From: an uncultured Collinsella sp.
GTDB taxonomy: Bacteria; Actinomycetota; Coriobacteriia; Coriobacteriales; Coriobacteriaceae
DNA: 46,543 bases
Reading direction: 5' to 3'
NCBI GenBank assembly: GCA_902496945.1
Contig: CABVDE010000015.1
Location: 1-46,543, forward strand
Positions 19,660-28,649 of this stretch are shown one piece after another; the first letter of the stretch is position 1, and each line of letters starts with the position of its first letter. Below the pieces are notes generated by a model, which was given only the letters and a program-made list of their open reading frames with translations, was not told the DNA's origin and did not search any database. Made by a program: the position numbers and the translations under genes.

Positions 19660-19856
19660 CCAAAGATGCCCCGCCGCGCGAAGCGCACAGCGGGGGCTCC
19701 GACATGTCCGAGGACGATTTGGAGAGTAACCCTGTGCCCGACCGACGGGACCGACGGGATCCCTAAGCACGCCATGCTTCTTATGTGCAGCAAAGCTAAT
19801 GCTGCTAAAATACAAAGCGCTCATGTAGTTTAAACGCACGACGATAAGGAGCACCA
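19660..19856 (+). other. Upstream region of ftsE
   Basis: Contains a GC hairpin GCCCCGC / GCGGGGGC (19668-19697), a tandem 9-bp ACCGACGGG duplication (19741-19758), a small GCAGC / GCTGC stem and a possible TAAAAT -10 at 19806-19811. No gene is visible. Confidence 0.5.
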
Positions 19857-21077
19857 GTGGGTAACCACTTCCGTACCTCCGGTGCGGGCGATGATGCCCC
19901 CAAGACGCAGACAGGCGTCCAGGGCAGTCGTTTCGCCACTCCGGATTCAGAGGGCCAGCCTGTTGCTCAGGCCCCCGCTCAGCCGGCAGATCAGGCACAG
20001 CCGGCATCCGATCCCTTTGCCTACAATCCCACCAGCGATGTCGTCCTTTCCGGCACGGCGGGTTTTGAGCCCGTTCAGGCCGTGACCGCTCGCGTGGAGC
20101 AGCCTCAGGCTGGCGCCGCCACGCCGCAGGCTACCATGGCCGGCATTCCCGACCCCATGGCCCCTGCGACGCCGGTTCCTCAGCCTGCGCAGTCCGGTCT
20201 TTTTGCCGTTATTCCCGATCCCACGCAGCCTGCTGCCCCGGTGGTCGAGAGCGATCAGGCAGCCGAGGTCGCAAGCCTCGATAACGCGCTCAACAACCCC
20301 GATTTTACGTCGGTGTTTGCGCCCATCGATCCGCAGGCCAGCCGCAAGAAAATGGCCAAGCAGGCCGGTGTCGAGCCCGTCATCCTTATGGAGCATGTCA
20401 CCAAGATCTATCCGGCACAGCCCAACAAGCCTGCACTCGACGACATCAATATCGAGATCTATCCGGGCGAGTTCGTCTTCCTGGTCGGTCACTCCGGCTC
20501 GGGTAAGACCACGCTGCTGTCGACGCTCAACCGCGACGTCAAGCCTACGAGCGGCCGCATCCTGGTTGCCGGTCAGGACCTCATGAAGATCAAGAACCGC
20601 AAGGTTCCGTTCCTGCGTCGCCAGATTGGCGCCGTGTTCCAGGACTTTAAGCTCCTGCCGCAAAAGACTGCCTACGAAAACGTGGCGTTTGCCCTGCAGT
20701 GCATCGGCAAGCCTAAGGGCGTCATTCGCAGCCAGGTGCCCGAGGTGCTGCGTCTGGTCGGTTTGGCCGATCAGATGGACTCGCTGCCCGACCAGCTTTC
20801 CGGTGGCGAGCAGCAGCGCGTTGCCGTCGCCCGCGCCATGGTCAACCGTCCGCCGCTACTGATCTGCGACGAGCCGACGGGCAACCTCGACCCGGCGATC
20901 TCGTTGGGCATCATGAAGCTGCTCGAGCGCATCAACCGCACCGGCACCACCGTGATCGTCGCCACGCACGACCGCGAGATGGTCGATAGCATGCATCGTC
21001 GCGTGATCGCCCTCGAGGGCGGCCACGTTATCCGCGATCAGGAGAGGGGAGGTTACGGCAACTATGGCACCAACTAA
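19857..21077 (+). CDS. ftsE: Cell-division ATP-binding protein FtsE with ~172-residue N-terminal extension
   Basis: ABC ATPase that with FtsX controls septal peptidoglycan hydrolases at the inner membrane face. 406 residues against a usual 220-230. The start is a GTG with AAGGAG 5 bases upstream. Residues 1-172 are low-complexity Pro/Ala/Gln/Val-rich sequence, probably disordered. The ABC domain begins about EPVILMEHVTKIYP (174 onward) with Walker A G211-HSGSGKT218, signature LSGGEQQR near 320 and Walker B LLICDEPTGNLD. An internal ATG at residue 178 would give a normal FtsE but has no ribosome site, and the extension keeps an open frame with host-like codon use. The stop overlaps ftsX by 14 bases. 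Confidence 0.93.
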   Translation: MGNHFRTSGAGDDAPKTQTGVQGSRFATPDSEGQPVAQAPAQPADQAQPASDPFAYNPTSDVVLSGTAGFEPVQAVTARVEQPQAGAATPQATMAGIPDPMAPATPVPQPAQSGLFAVIPDPTQPAAPVVESDQAAEVASLDNALNNPDFTSVFAPIDPQASRKKMAKQAGVEPVILMEHVTKIYPAQPNKPALDDINIEIYPGEFVFLVGHSGSGKTTLLSTLNRDVKPTSGRILVAGQDLMKIKNRKVPFLRRQIGAVFQDFKLLPQKTAYENVAFALQCIGKPKGVIRSQVPEVLRLVGLADQMDSLPDQLSGGEQQRVAVARAMVNRPPLLICDEPTGNLDPAISLGIMKLLERINRTGTTVIVATHDREMVDSMHRRVIALEGGHVIRDQERGGYGNYGTN

Positions 21078-21984
21078 CGTGGGCTATTCTTTTAAAGAGG
21101 CAATCAGCCACTTCTTCCGTAACTGGACTACCTCGCTCGGCGCCGTCATCACGATCTTCCTTTCGCTGTTTATCATCGGCCTGTTCATCATGGGCTCCGC
21201 GATGCTGAACTCCGTGATCGGCACCGTCGAGGATCAGGTTGTCATCAACGCGTTCATTAGCGATGACGCCGATCAGGCCGATGTTCAGGCTTTTGAGGCC
21301 GAGCTTAAGACGTGGAATAACGTCAAGTCCGTTACCTATAAGGACAAGGACGACGCGCTGGCCGAGTACACGAGCAAGATGTCGGGCAACGCCGACGCCA
21401 CCATGAGCGCGCTCGATGGCCAGAACCCGCTGCCGGCTTCGTTTGCAATTGAGATGGACGATCCGTCCAAGGTCGAGAGCACGGCCGAGAAGCTCAAGAA
21501 GGATGCCGATTTCCAGAAGATCGCGGATGACGGCGACGTCAACGCGAGCGTGCTGTACGGCCAGGAAGAAGTGAGCCGCCTGTTCCAGGTGACCAACTAC
21601 ATCCGCATCGCTGCCGTGGTGCTCGTTGGCCTTCTGACCTTTATCGCATTCATCTTCATCAACAACACGATTCGCCTGTCCATTACGGCGCGTCGTCGCG
21701 AGATCGCGATTATGCGTCTGGTGGGCGCCAGCAACGGCTTCATCCGCGGCCCGTTTATCACTGAGGGCGTACTGCAGGCCATTTTGGGCTCGCTGCTTTC
21801 CATCGGCGTTCTGGAGCTGCTGCGCAATCTGATGATTCCGCGTCTGCAGGAGAGCATCGGCTGGATGTCGTTTGCCCTGCCGATACAGTACTACCTGGTG
21901 ACCTATGTTGCGCTGATTCTGGTCGGCGTGATTATCGGTCTCTTTGGTTCTGCCATCGCCATGCGCCGCTACCTGCGCGTGTAG
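21064..21984 (+). CDS. ftsX: Cell-division protein FtsX
   Basis: 306-residue membrane partner of FtsE that transmits its ATP cycle to extracellular peptidoglycan hydrolases. TM1 is about residues 18-45 (SLGAVITIFLSLFIIGLFIMGS). It is followed by an extracellular domain of about 125 residues rich in Asp/Lys, then three more helices starting near residues 178, 225 and 275. Between TM2 and TM3 is the conserved cytoplasmic stretch RRREIAIMRLVGASNGFIRGPF. It overlaps ftsE by 14 bases in another frame, giving coupled translation. A terminator follows. Confidence 0.95.
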   Translation: MAPTNVGYSFKEAISHFFRNWTTSLGAVITIFLSLFIIGLFIMGSAMLNSVIGTVEDQVVINAFISDDADQADVQAFEAELKTWNNVKSVTYKDKDDALAEYTSKMSGNADATMSALDGQNPLPASFAIEMDDPSKVESTAEKLKKDADFQKIADDGDVNASVLYGQEEVSRLFQVTNYIRIAAVVLVGLLTFIAFIFINNTIRLSITARRREIAIMRLVGASNGFIRGPFITEGVLQAILGSLLSIGVLELLRNLMIPRLQESIGWMSFALPIQYYLVTYVALILVGVIIGLFGSAIAMRRYLRV

Positions 21985-22009
21985 GCATGCCTGGAATTCA
22001 TCCCTTCTA

Positions 22010-22042
22010 ACGGGCCGTCTCTTATGGGGCGGCCCGTTTTTT
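22010..22042 (+). terminator. Terminator of ftsEX
   Basis: ACGGGCCG / CGGCCCGT 8-bp stem followed by six T. Confidence 0.9.
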
Positions 22043-22047
22043 GATTC

Positions 22048-22075
22048 CTAGGGGACGGCAGGAAAACGAATCATT
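22048..22075. repeat. Degenerate half-copy of the family D palindrome
   Basis: CCTAGGGGACGGCAGGAAAA continues with CGAATCAT, closely resembling the left arm of 33639-33669 but with no matching right arm. Confidence 0.5.
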
Positions 22076-22119
22076 TGGGTAGACTCTTTGGAGTTCGCAA
22101 TCGATAGCAAGGAGGCGCC

Positions 22120-24255
22120 ATGGGGCGCAATAACAAGCATAAGCGCGGGGTTCGCAATAAGCGCGGGCCGGTGCGCAGCGAACGCCGTCCGAGTCTGACC
22201 GGGCGCGTTCAGCTCCATGAGCACAGTGCCTATGTCATAACCGAGAATGGCGACTACAAAGTCATGGGCCGCGGCAAGCGTGAGATCATGGATGGCGATA
22301 CCGTTGCCGTGAGCATTAAGAATAGCCCGCATGGCGAGCGTCGCGCCGTGATCGAGGGCGTGGTTGAGCGCTCAGCCATAAGCGTGGTGGGCACGTACCA
22401 GACCGCCGGTCCGCTTGGTGTGATCGAGCCGCTCGATTCGCGCCTGAAGGCCGACTTCTTCATTCTGCCCGAGGATACCTCGGCGGATCGCCTGGGCGTC
22501 CATCCGGGTGATGCCGTTGTCGCGCGCATTTTGACCTACCCGACGCGCTTGGAATCGGGGACTGTGACGATCGAGCGCCGCATTGGCGGAGACGACGCGC
22601 CCGATTTGGGCGTTCAGTATGTGATGGCGCGTTACGGCTATACCGATAGCTATCCCGAGGCCGCGCTGGACGAGGCAGAGGGGCTTTCGCTCGATGTGTC
22701 CGCGGCGCTTAAGGACCCGCTCCGCCGAGATCTGCGCGACCGCTTTGTCATCACGATCGACCCGGTCGACGCGCGCGATTTTGACGATGCCATTTCGCTG
22801 GAGCGCACGCCCGAGGGTGGCTACAAGCTGGGTGTGCATATCGCCGACGTTTCACATTATGTGGCTTGGGACGGGCATATCGATCTTGAGGCTCGCCATC
22901 GCGCGACATCGGTGTACCTGGCCGATCGCGTGCTTCCCATGCTGCCCGAACGTCTGTCCAATGACCTGTGCTCGCTTCGCCCCGACGAGGACCGTCTTGC
23001 GTTTACCGTCGATATCGAGCTCGATGCGCAGGGTCGCGTGCGGCATTACGATCCGTACCCCAGCGTGATTCGCTCGCGTGTGCGTATGGACTATGACGGC
23101 GCCGAGGCGCTGCTGGTGCGTGCCGGCGCGGTTGAGTATTCGGTGTTGGAAGGCGCCGCTGAGGATGTTGAGGCTGCCGAGACCTCGCGCGAGGAAGCGC
23201 TCGATCGTGGGCTTGCATGCGAGGAAACTGCTCGCGGCTATAACGTCGACCTCGGCGATTTCCTCGTGGCCGCCAACGAACTCGCCGAACTTCGCCGTCG
23301 TATTCGTCGCGCCCGCGGCTCAGTCGATTTTGACACGGCCGAGATTCGCGCTCTATTGGATGAGGACGGAGTACCCGTGCAGATTGTGGCGCGTGAGCGT
23401 TCGTGTGCCACGTCGCTTATCGAGGAAGCCATGCTGCTCGCCAACGAGTGCGTTGCAGAGTGGCTGGCAGACCGTGATATCGAGGCCTGCTATCGCGTGC
23501 ATGAGGATCCGAGCCCCGACAGCCTGCACGGTGCCGCCGTGGCACTGGCTCAGCTGGGTATTATCGACGATCGCCGTGCTGCCGGTATTGCCCTAGGGAG
23601 TCCCGATGAGCTGCAGGCTGCAGTTGATGCTGCCACCGGTACGGCCAACGCACCGCTCGTCAACACGCTGCTTCTGCGCAGTATGCAGCGCGCGCTGTAC
23701 AAGCCGCGCAACGAGGGTCACTTTGCGCTCGCCGCGCCGTGCTACTGTCACTTTACAAGTCCTATCCGTCGCTACCCCGATCTGGTGGTACACCGCGTGC
23801 TCAAGTTGCAGTTGGCCTATGAGCGGCTCGGCGGCAAGGATGCCCTGGTCCGCACGATGCGGCTGATCGGCAAGGGGCGCGAGTCGCTGCCGCGCATTCT
23901 GCCGCAGATCTGCCGCGCCTGCAGCGATGCCGAGCGCGCAGCCGATGCTGCCAGCCATGCGACGCAAAAGGTCAAGATCGCCCAGTACTATGAGGATCGT
24001 CTGGGCGAGCGCTATGCCGGAACCGTCTCGTGGGTTAGCAGCATGGGCCTCTTTGTGCGCTTGGACCTGACGCAGGTCGAAGGCTTGGTTTCGATTAAGA
24101 GTCTGGGTAACGAGTGGTTCGAGTTCGGCGAGGATGCGCTTACACTGACAGGCGCCGACACGGGGACTCGCTATGAACTGGGCCAGCGCGTGATTATCGA
24201 GGTCTCGCGCGTCAATACCACGCGTGGACACTTGGACTTCAAGCTTATCCATTAG
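22120..24255 (+). CDS. rnr: Ribonuclease R (RNB family exoribonuclease)
   Basis: Processive 3'-5' exoribonuclease that degrades structured RNA and, with tmRNA/SmpB, clears non-stop mRNA. 711 residues; the ATG follows AAGGAGG. A basic N-terminus (GRNNKHKRGVRNKRG) precedes cold-shock-type domains. The RNB catalytic centre is D214-PVDAR-D220-F-D222-D223 with four metal-binding Asp. FTSPIRRYPDLVVHR is the conserved RNB motif near residue 547, and a C-terminal S1 domain begins about residue 630 (GTVSWVSSMGLFVRLD). In many bacteria smpB follows rnr directly; here about 7.9 kb of other genes separates them. Confidence 0.95.
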   Translation: MGRNNKHKRGVRNKRGPVRSERRPSLTGRVQLHEHSAYVITENGDYKVMGRGKREIMDGDTVAVSIKNSPHGERRAVIEGVVERSAISVVGTYQTAGPLGVIEPLDSRLKADFFILPEDTSADRLGVHPGDAVVARILTYPTRLESGTVTIERRIGGDDAPDLGVQYVMARYGYTDSYPEAALDEAEGLSLDVSAALKDPLRRDLRDRFVITIDPVDARDFDDAISLERTPEGGYKLGVHIADVSHYVAWDGHIDLEARHRATSVYLADRVLPMLPERLSNDLCSLRPDEDRLAFTVDIELDAQGRVRHYDPYPSVIRSRVRMDYDGAEALLVRAGAVEYSVLEGAAEDVEAAETSREEALDRGLACEETARGYNVDLGDFLVAANELAELRRRIRRARGSVDFDTAEIRALLDEDGVPVQIVARERSCATSLIEEAMLLANECVAEWLADRDIEACYRVHEDPSPDSLHGAAVALAQLGIIDDRRAAGIALGSPDELQAAVDAATGTANAPLVNTLLLRSMQRALYKPRNEGHFALAAPCYCHFTSPIRRYPDLVVHRVLKLQLAYERLGGKDALVRTMRLIGKGRESLPRILPQICRACSDAERAADAASHATQKVKIAQYYEDRLGERYAGTVSWVSSMGLFVRLDLTQVEGLVSIKSLGNEWFEFGEDALTLTGADTGTRYELGQRVIIEVSRVNTTRGHLDFKLIH

Positions 24256-24280
24256 CCAAATCCCGACTCGTGGCGGGAGA

Positions 24281-24318
24281 GCGGAGGGTGGTCTTTCGGG
24301 GCCGCCCTCCGCATTTTA
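24281..24318 (+). terminator. Terminator of rnr
   Basis: GCGGAGGG (24281-24288) and CCCTCCGC (24305-24312) with an additional GG/CC pair inside, followed by ATTTTAAT. Confidence 0.85.
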
Positions 24319-24374
24319 ATCGTGTTTACCTTGCCGTCTGCTCGGCCGCCCGCTTACTTGCTATTTGAGAGGTA

Positions 24375-24413
24375 AAACCTACCAAAATAAACCTGTCCCA
24401 TTTTGGCGGGTTT
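24375..24413 (+). repeat. Family C dyad (39 nt), copy 2, upstream of the recombinase
   Basis: Arms AAACCTACCAAAAT (24375-24388) and ATTTTGGCGGGTTT (24400-24413) around the invariant 11-nt AAACCTGTCCC. It ends 19 bases before the recombinase start and has the same orientation as 12350-12388. Confidence 0.7.
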
Positions 24414-24432
24414 ACAAGAAAGCGGGGATGAG

Positions 24433-25038
24433 ATGGCGACGGTGTACGGTTATGCACGGGTGAGTTCGCGCGATCAGAATTTGAATCGGCAGCTGGACGC
24501 GTTGGGCGCCTATGGCGTGGGCTCGGAGAATATTTATGCCGACCATGCGAGCGGCAAGGACTTCGATCGACCACGGTATCGCGAGTTGCTGCGCACCCTG
24601 GGAGACGGGGACGTGCTGGTGGTGCTTTCTATCGACCGACTTGGCCGCAACTACTCCGAGATTCTTGAGGAATGGCGACGCATTACCAAGGAGCTCGGGG
24701 TTGCCATAGTGGTGTTGGACATGCCGTTGCTCGATACGCGCACCAGGGTCAGCGGTGCGCCGGATGTGACAAACACCCTGATTGCCGATATTGTGCTGCA
24801 GCTGCTGAGTTACGTGGCGCAGGTGGAGCGCGAGAATATCCATCGGCGCCAAGCGGAGGGAATTGCGGCGGCGCGGGCGCGAGGGGTTCGTTTTGGCCGA
24901 CCTCGCAAGCCGTGCCCTCCTCAGTTTGAGCTGGTGCGCGATAGCTATGAGGCAGGCGATATCACCCGCAGCCAGGCAGCAAAGTGCCTGGGCGTGTGCG
25001 TGGGGACGTTCGATCGCTGGATGCGCGAGGCGGGGTAG
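24433..25038 (+). CDS. Serine recombinase (resolvase/invertase family)
   Basis: 201 residues. The N-terminal catalytic domain has YGYARVSSRDQNLNRQ with the nucleophile at S11 and the SIDRLGRNYSEI segment with the conserved Arg residues. A long helix follows (QLLSYVAQVERENIHRRQAEGIAAA). The C-terminal helix-turn-helix is GRPRKPCPPQFELVRDSY...RSQAAKCLGVCVGTFDRW. The length fits invertases and resolvases, not large integrases. The start at 24433 has only a weak GGGGATGAG site; an in-frame ATG at 24403 lies inside the family C dyad. No transposase or paired invertible segment is visible nearby. The 39-nt dyad just upstream is a possible binding site (inference). Confidence 0.92.
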   Translation: MATVYGYARVSSRDQNLNRQLDALGAYGVGSENIYADHASGKDFDRPRYRELLRTLGDGDVLVVLSIDRLGRNYSEILEEWRRITKELGVAIVVLDMPLLDTRTRVSGAPDVTNTLIADIVLQLLSYVAQVERENIHRRQAEGIAAARARGVRFGRPRKPCPPQFELVRDSYEAGDITRSQAAKCLGVCVGTFDRWMREAG

Positions 25039-25143
25039 GGGTTTGCGTCGCTTTGTTGCTTCCTGTTGCGATTCAAATTTTGATACGGTGACGATATCAT
25101 TTGGGGCTACACTCGCTGATGTCCAAAAAACGGAGGTTGGCCT

Positions 25144-25725
25144 TTGGCGCGCGTAAAACAAATAATCGGATGGACCGCGATCGTTCTGCTCGCTGCGACG
25201 CTGGCGGGCATCTGGGTGCTGACGGAGCAAAATGCGGTGCAGACGTCGTTGCTGAGCGAGTCCACCGCGCGTGTGGTGGAGGGTCAGGCTGCGGGCGTTC
25301 AGGCCGCCGATGCCACGGGTGAAGCTCAGACGGAGAACGGAATGACCGGGGGCACCGATTCGGCTGCCTCGAATGTCCGGTCTGGCCGACTTGCTTTCAT
25401 TCGCATGTGGGTGGGCATGAACGTCCGTCGCGTTGCCCATACCGTAGAGTTTTTCTTCGTCGGATTGTTTGCCTCGGTGGTCGTGGTTTGTTTTTCCAGG
25501 CGTCCGTGGAGCGTATGCTCCCGTTGCGTGCCCGTGTTACTCTTTTGCGCCGCCTGCTCCGTTGGCGATCAGGTACACAAGATCTTTGTTCCCGGTAGGC
25601 ATTTCGACGTTGTCGACTTAGGATTCGATGCTGCGGGCTATGTTACCGCCATGCTGTTGGTATTGCTGGCGGCGGCGTTGATGCGCCATGCGACTCGGCC
25701 GATCGGCGCCCATGCGAGGCGCTAG
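25144..25725 (+). CDS. VanZ-like membrane protein
   Basis: 193 residues starting at TTG with GGAGG seven bases upstream. One N-terminal helix (residues 7-27) is followed by a 60-residue Ala/Gly/Glu-rich external linker. Next comes the VanZ core: RRVAHTVEFFFVGLFASVVVV, a second helix pair, then the motif DQVHKIFVPGRHFDVVDLGFDAAG, matching the family's D-x-H-Q-x-F-x-PGR...D pattern. VanZ proteins are linked to teicoplanin resistance in one operon, but most chromosomal members have unknown function. Its start is 105 bases after the recombinase stop. I found no convincing promoter. Confidence 0.8.
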   Translation: MARVKQIIGWTAIVLLAATLAGIWVLTEQNAVQTSLLSESTARVVEGQAAGVQAADATGEAQTENGMTGGTDSAASNVRSGRLAFIRMWVGMNVRRVAHTVEFFFVGLFASVVVVCFSRRPWSVCSRCVPVLLFCAACSVGDQVHKIFVPGRHFDVVDLGFDAAGYVTAMLLVLLAAALMRHATRPIGAHARR

Positions 25726-25806
25726 CCGGTAACAAACCCGTTTCTGATAATGCGACCTCGTTGAATTATTTTGTGTTGCTCGTATTTCCGAGCGGTCGGA
25801 TTTGAG

Positions 25807-25833
25807 GGGCGAGCGGTAGAGCGCTCGCCCTTT
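25807..25833 (+). terminator. Terminator after the VanZ-like gene
   Basis: GGGCGAGC / GCTCGCCC perfect stem with a short loop, then TTT. Confidence 0.65.
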
Positions 25834-25882
25834 GTGCACCACGATGCGGCACAATGTACCGTAAAAGCTGTTTGCATCCGGT

Positions 25883-25895
25883 ACGAATCGTTCGT
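25883..25895. promoter_or_regulatory. Candidate operator upstream of murR
   Basis: ACGAA-TCG-TTCGT, a perfect 5-bp palindrome with 3-base centre, 35 bases before the regulator's start. It could be an autoregulatory site for the RpiR-type protein. Confidence 0.35.
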
Positions 25896-25929
25896 TGGTC
25901 TTTAATTCTTCTCAACGGAGGTGTTTGAG

Positions 25930-26781
25930 ATGGCAAACGGATTGCTTTTGCGGCTTCGCGAGCGTGAGCTCAGCGCGAGCCCGGCGGAACGCAATGTCAT
26001 CGCATATGTAAGCGCTCGCCCGCACGAGGTTGTCGGGCTGTCCGTCCGCGGTCTTGCCGATGCCACGTTCTCCTCGCCCTCGAGCATTTTGCGCTTTTGC
26101 AAGCGCTTGGGTTTTGCGGGCTACAAGGAGTTCCAGCGCGAACTGATTGCCGAACTGGCGCTCTTGGGTGACAAGAAAGACGTTGCCCTCGAGGACATCT
26201 CCATGGATGACAGCGTCGAACGTATCGTGGGGAAGGTGATGAAAAGCAACGTGCGCACGATCGAGGCGACGGCGCGAACACTCGACTACGCCGTTTTGGA
26301 GCGATGCGCAGCCCATCTTAAGCGGGCGCGCGCAGTCAATCTGTTCGGTATCGGCGCCTCCCGTTTGGTCGCACACGATCTGGCGCAAAAGCTCATGCGT
26401 GTCGACAAAGAGTGCCATCTGTACGACGACTGGCATGATCAGCTCTTGTGTGCCAAGAACATGCATGAGGGCGATATGGCAATCGCCTTTAGCTACTCGG
26501 GCTTGACGCAAGAGGTGCTGGACTGCACCGTCGAGGCTCAACGCCACAACTGTCCCGTTGTGGCCGTGACAAAAGTAGATGGATCATCCAAGCTTGCCAC
26601 CATGGCCGATGCCGTGCTCGGCGTCGCTGCGAGTGAACCCTTGGTCCGCAGCGGTGCCATGGCTTCGCGTATGGCCCAGCTTATGGTTGTCGATGCCCTG
26701 TACGCTGCTTACGTTGCCAGCGACTACGAACGGGCGACGCATGTCATTAAGCAAAACTACATCGAGAAACAGGAAAGATGA
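25930..26781 (+). CDS. murR: MurR/RpiR family transcriptional regulator
   Basis: 283 residues. GGAGG ends 8 bases before the ATG at 25930; an in-frame GTG at 25921 overlaps the ribosome site and is rejected. Residues 1-77 are the RpiR helix-turn-helix, including VRGLADATFSSPSSILRFCKRLGF. Residues about 115-260 form an SIS sugar-phosphate-binding domain (NLFGIGASRLVAHDLAQKL, FSYSGLTQEVL). The next gene is murQ, one base after this stop, so it probably senses MurNAc-6P and controls the cluster. That assignment rests on context; RpiR proteins with other ligands look alike. Confidence 0.9.
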   Translation: MANGLLLRLRERELSASPAERNVIAYVSARPHEVVGLSVRGLADATFSSPSSILRFCKRLGFAGYKEFQRELIAELALLGDKKDVALEDISMDDSVERIVGKVMKSNVRTIEATARTLDYAVLERCAAHLKRARAVNLFGIGASRLVAHDLAQKLMRVDKECHLYDDWHDQLLCAKNMHEGDMAIAFSYSGLTQEVLDCTVEAQRHNCPVVAVTKVDGSSKLATMADAVLGVAASEPLVRSGAMASRMAQLMVVDALYAAYVASDYERATHVIKQNYIEKQER

Positions 26782-26782
26782 G

Positions 26783-27715
<933 letters not shown>

Positions 27716-27728
27716 GTGCGCGGCGTGA

Positions 27729-28532
27729 GCTGATCCTGCCACTGCCATTCTGCTACCGCTCACCAATGCGCAGTACAACCCTGCAGCGGGCGGCATGATC
27801 GCGGCTCTCATCGCTGGCGCATTTTTCGCCTGGATGGAGCGTCAGATTCGCAAGGCCATGCCCAACGCGCTCGACACGTTCCTGTCCCCGCTGCTGGTGC
27901 TCATCATCGGTGCCTTTGCTCTGATGCTCGTCATTCAGCCGGTTGGCGCATGGCTGACGGCGGCGATCTTTAGCGTTTTGACCTTTATCTTCGAGAAGCT
28001 GGGCGTCCTGGGTGGCTATATCCTGTCGGCAGGCTTCTTGCCGCTGGTGTCCGTTGGCCTGCATCAGGCTCTCACGCCGATCCACGCTATGCTCAACGAT
28101 CCCGACGGCGCCACCAAGGGCATCAACTACCTGCTGCCCATCCTTATGATGGCTGGCGGCGGCCAGGTCGGCGCCGGTCTGGCACTGTACTTTAAGACCA
28201 AGAACACCAAACTCAAGAAGTACGTCGCAGAGTCCATTCCCGTTGGAATCCTGGGTGTGGGCGAGCCTCTGATGTATGCCGTTACGCTGCCGCTCGTTCG
28301 CCCGTTTGTGACGGCCTGCCTGGGTGCCGGATTTGGTGGCGCGCTCGCGGCGCTGCTTCACATCGGCACGGTTTCTCAGGGCGTTTCCGGTCTGTTTGGC
28401 CTGCTGATCGTCGTTCCTGGCCAGCAGCTCGGCTACGTTGCCGCTATGCTGCTTGCCTATGCCGCCGGCTTTGTCCTGACGTGGTTCTTTGGCGTCGACG
28501 AGCAGAAGATCAACGAGTTCTTTGGCGAGTAG
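27729..28532 (+). pseudogene. 5'-truncated PTS EIIC (murP-like) fragment
   Basis: About 267 codons of EIIC reading open from just after an in-frame TGA at 27726. The first recognisable residues are DPATAILLPLTNAQYNPAAGG, mid-protein sequence of a glucose/MurNAc-type EIIC. The retained part has several membrane helices and the substrate motif GVGEPLMYAVTLPL. Missing are the EIIB domain and roughly the first third of EIIC. The first ATG (27795) has no ribosome site. The fragment starts 13 bases after the murQ stop, where a murP start would be expected, so an internal deletion is likely. The cause could be genuine loss or a misassembly. If real, it cannot import MurNAc sugars. Confidence 0.8.
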
Positions 28533-28599
28533 TTTGATGGCGCGGGTCGTGTTGCTCAGGGCGCGCGGCGCGCGGCAGATTTCTTGATGCTATGGTTGT

Positions 28600-28633
28600 G
28601 CCGGCGGGGCTAACTGCTCCGCCGGCCTTTTTT
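28600..28633 (+). terminator. Terminator-like hairpin in the mupG leader
   Basis: GCCGGCGG / CCGCCGGC perfect 8-bp stem, then C and six T, running directly into the AAAGGAG ribosome site at 28634. An extended -10 (TGCTATGGT, TATGGT at 28591-28596) lies just upstream of it, so it may be a leader structure as well as the terminator of the EIIC remnant. Confidence 0.8.
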
Positions 28634-28649
28634 AAAGGAGCGTTGAAGC

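Noticed and set aside
20388..21077. Internal ATG as the ftsE start
   Set aside because: No ribosome site before it, and the upstream GTG has a good one with continuous coding character.
24433..25038. Insertion sequence carrying the recombinase
   Set aside because: No terminal inverted repeats, target duplication or second transposase gene could be found around it.
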